Positions 62,292 to 64,000 of a stretch of DNA of 64,000 bases are shown one piece after another; position 1 is the stretch's first letter; the number at the start of each line of letters is the position of its first letter. The stretch covers positions 62,001 to 126,000 of the forward strand of contig JAQVWF010000001.1 in the NCBI GenBank assembly GCA_028698615.1, in the 5' to 3' direction. The notes below the pieces were generated by a model. It was not told the DNA's origin and did no database searches. It worked only from the letters and a program-made list of their open reading frames with translations. The position numbers and the translations under genes were made by a program. The stretch comes from Syntrophorhabdaceae bacterium. GTDB taxonomy: Bacteria; Desulfobacterota; Syntrophorhabdia; Syntrophorhabdales; Syntrophorhabdaceae.

Positions 62292-62861
62292 ATGAAGAAG
62301 ACGGAGATAGGCAGCGAGACGATTCTCTACCCCATGCCCTGTTCCATCGTAGGCGCGCTGGTTAACAAGAAACCGAATTACCTCGCCGTCGCATGGTTGA
62401 CCATGGTCAATTTGAAGCCGCCCTGCATAGGCATTTCATTGGGTAAAATGCATTACAGCAATGCAGGGATCAAGGAGAACGGGGCCTTCAGCATCAACAT
62501 ACCTTCTGTTTCCATGGTGGACGTGACGGACTACTGTGGGATTGTTTCGGGAAAGAAGCATGATAAAGCGAAGCAGTTTGAAACGTTCTACGGGAAGTCC
62601 GGCATTGCTCCCATGATAGGGGAGTGTCCCTATAACATTGAATGCAGGCTCATTCAGGTCGTGGACCTTCCAACGAACGAATTCTTTGTCGGCGAGATAA
62701 TAAGCGTGTACAGCGAGGAACGGTATTTGACGAATGGCGAGCCTGACATGAAGAAAATAGACCCCCTCGTCCTTTCCATGCCTGAAAGAAGCTATCTCAC
62801 TCTGGGCGAGCACATTGCCGAGGCCTGGGATACGGGAAAGAAGATGATAAAGAGGCAGTGA
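62292..62861 (+). CDS. Flavin reductase-family protein (flavoredoxin-like)
   Basis: A 189-residue FMN-binding split-barrel protein: YPMPCSIVGALVNKKPNYLAVAWLTMVNLKPPCIGISLGK, ENGAFSINIPSVSMVDVTDYCGIVSGKKHDK and the later GEIISVYSEERYLTNGEPDMKKIDPLVLSMPERSYLTLGEHIAEAW pattern in outline, typical of flavoredoxin from anaerobes. It is probably an FMN electron carrier or flavin reductase. Confidence 0.88.
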   Translation: MKKTEIGSETILYPMPCSIVGALVNKKPNYLAVAWLTMVNLKPPCIGISLGKMHYSNAGIKENGAFSINIPSVSMVDVTDYCGIVSGKKHDKAKQFETFYGKSGIAPMIGECPYNIECRLIQVVDLPTNEFFVGEIISVYSEERYLTNGEPDMKKIDPLVLSMPERSYLTLGEHIAEAWDTGKKMIKRQ

Positions 62862-62887
62862 AGACGGGTGATCGGTCTTTCCTGTAA

Positions 62888-63133
62888 ATGGGTGGGGAGA
62901 TTGCGGGAAAATGGTGGAAGGGTAGAGCGATAGACTCTGATTCGGGCAGGAGAAGGGCGGGAAAACTCATGGGATCGCAGAGAGGGAGAGCGAAAAAACT
63001 GGCCACCGCGGTGAGGATGGTCAGGGCCATATCCACGGCAGCCATCGTGGTTGTTCCCGTGGCGGCCACTGTCGGGGCCATGGTCGGCTATGGCGCATAC
63101 TCGCTTATAAAGAGATTGAAGCGCAAGTCATGA
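62888..63133 (+). CDS. Small basic membrane protein, unknown
   Basis: An 81-residue protein with a basic N-terminus (many Lys/Arg) and one membrane helix (about 48-75, AISTAAIVVVPVAATVGAMVGYGAY) ending in KRLKRKS. No family recognised. It overlaps the next gene by four bases (ATGA), which supports it as a real, coupled gene. No strong ribosome site is visible before its ATG. Confidence 0.55.
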   Translation: MGGEIAGKWWKGRAIDSDSGRRRAGKLMGSQRGRAKKLATAVRMVRAISTAAIVVVPVAATVGAMVGYGAYSLIKRLKRKS

Positions 63134-63636
63134 ATTGTTCTGTCCCTGTTACAGGGATGGACGAAGTGTTATCGCAAGCGTCACCCGGGTTTCCCCACAA
63201 TGCACAGGCATCGGTTGGTGACCACATCGCAGGAGGGTTTATGGCCGGGGTTTTGGTGGTGGGGCTTTTGTTCATCGGTGTGCCCGTGGTTGTATTGATC
63301 GTGGCGATTCGGCTCTTGCGCAAGAACCAGGCGGGCAGCCGGCGGATAAGGTCCATCCCGCCGGGCTGGCGCGCGATAGAGGGACGGGTGATAGGGAACA
63401 AGACCGAGGTGGCTGCCCGCACCCACCCTGAGGACTTCGACTTCTACTACCCCATGATCCTCTTCGAATACACCGTTGAGGGCCGCAGATACACCGGTGC
63501 CCAGGGTGTGGACCGGGCATATGGTGACGAATACAGGGTGAAGAAGATACTGGCTGAATATCCCGTGGGAAACCCTATCGTGGTCCACTATGATCCTTCA
63601 AAGCCGGAGGATGCCCGTTTGCGGATGAGGTCATAA
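63130..63636 (+). CDS. DUF3592 membrane protein
   Basis: A 168-residue protein with one membrane helix (about 38-62) and a C-terminal DUF3592 domain: GWRAIEGRVIGNKTEVAARTHPEDFDFYYPMILFEYTVEGRRYTGAQ, then NPIVVHYDPSKPEDARLR. Function unknown. The ATG overlaps the preceding small gene; an internal ATG at 63241 just before the helix is an alternative. Confidence 0.75.
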   Translation: MNCSVPVTGMDEVLSQASPGFPHNAQASVGDHIAGGFMAGVLVVGLLFIGVPVVVLIVAIRLLRKNQAGSRRIRSIPPGWRAIEGRVIGNKTEVAARTHPEDFDFYYPMILFEYTVEGRRYTGAQGVDRAYGDEYRVKKILAEYPVGNPIVVHYDPSKPEDARLRMRS

Positions 63637-63693
63637 GGATTCGGCGTCCCCGCGGGTCCCGCTCTTTTCTCATATCGACACTGGAGGTCAGGT

Positions 63694-64000
63694 ATGTTTG
63701 CAATCGCAGTGAATGGAAGCCCCCGCAAAGGGGGCAATACGGAAATCCTTTTGAAGGAAGTGCTGGGCGTGCTCGATAAGGCCGGGTGGGAAACGGACCT
63801 CGCGCAGGTAGGAGGCACGGACATTCGAGGTTGCAGCGCCTGCAACATGTGCCTTGTCAATAAGGACCGGGAATGCGCGATGAAGAAGGATGTTTTCAAT
63901 GGAATCTTCGCCAGGATGTTGAAGGCCGACGCCATAGTCCTTGGCTCGCCGACCTATTTTGGAGGGGTTTCCTCGGACCTGAAGGCCTTGCTCGAGCGCT
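63694..64000 (+). CDS. NADPH-dependent FMN reductase / iron-sulfur flavoprotein, N-terminal part (3'-truncated by window edge)
   Basis: The frame is open from ATG 63694 (GGAGGTCAGG upstream) to the end of the window, about 102 codons. It begins MFAIAVNGSPRKGGNTEILL (FMN phosphate-binding loop), followed by GCSACNMCLVNKDRECAMKKD, a Cys-rich insert typical of iron-sulfur flavoproteins, and VLGSPTYFGGVSSDLKALLER. Likely a flavodoxin-fold oxidoreductase of anaerobic electron transfer. Confidence 0.88.
   Translation, partial: MFAIAVNGSPRKGGNTEILLKEVLGVLDKAGWETDLAQVGGTDIRGCSACNMCLVNKDRECAMKKDVFNGIFARMLKADAIVLGSPTYFGGVSSDLKALLER

Overview
The window reads as part of the chromosome of an anaerobic, Gram-negative, GC-rich bacterium. 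LPS synthesis and export genes (kdsA, kdsD, lptC, lptB), an outer-membrane autotransporter, rubredoxin/rubrerythrin and a branched-chain-type ABC importer with a LarA-like racemase all point that way. The rpoN-hpf-ptsN-hprK-rapZ-PTS order fits Desulfobacterota (old Deltaproteobacteria; a Syntrophorhabdus-like syntroph would suit). That placement is inference from gene content, not from a marker tree.

Layout. 1-14180 (+) is a dense housekeeping run: pyrG end, kdsA, kdsD, an LptC protein extended by LptA-like sequence, lptB, rpoN, then hpf with its own promoter, ptsN, hprK, rapZ, a mannose-type EIIA, HPr and EI (a phosphorelay with no sugar permease in view), followed by metK, ahcY and a PfkB-family kinase. 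14181-18955 holds a family-9 glycosyltransferase facing an M48 protease/DacC pair and a LarA homologue. 18982-24294 is a GntR/FCD regulator and a five-gene Liv-type importer. 24482-32187 carries hisA, hisF, hisI, pgpA, pncC, thpR, recA and alaS. 32213-36965 holds a Crp/Fnr regulator, a 129-bp tandem repeat in three copies, a GAF-GAF-ANTAR protein, and nadE behind a leader that looks like an ANTAR antitermination switch.

37000-54316 has shorter operons on both strands: a small secreted Lys/Ala/Pro protein, a deoxynucleotidase, YjbQ, carB, lgt, rubredoxin/rubrerythrin/DUF2284, epmA, tRNA-Ser, nhaD, a patatin, an MBL hydrolase, a thymidylate-synthase-like protein, tRNA-Met, and a queuosine cluster (queE, queC, DUF2905, queH). 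54529-64000 is more accessory: membrane proteins, a subtilisin autotransporter split by a one-base shift at a G run, a degraded TPM fragment, a secreted serpin, a secreted Cache protein, flavoredoxin, DUF3592 and the start of an FMN reductase.

Two families of intergenic inverted repeats recur between operons, mostly in 36-53 kb: one with GTTTCAGG/CCTGAAAC ends and one built on CCAATGACCAA. The most notable system is the nadE leader: a sigma70 promoter overlapping the stop codon of the ANTAR gene, two hexaloop hairpins with A1 and G4, and an intrinsic terminator whose 5' arm is shared with the second hairpin.
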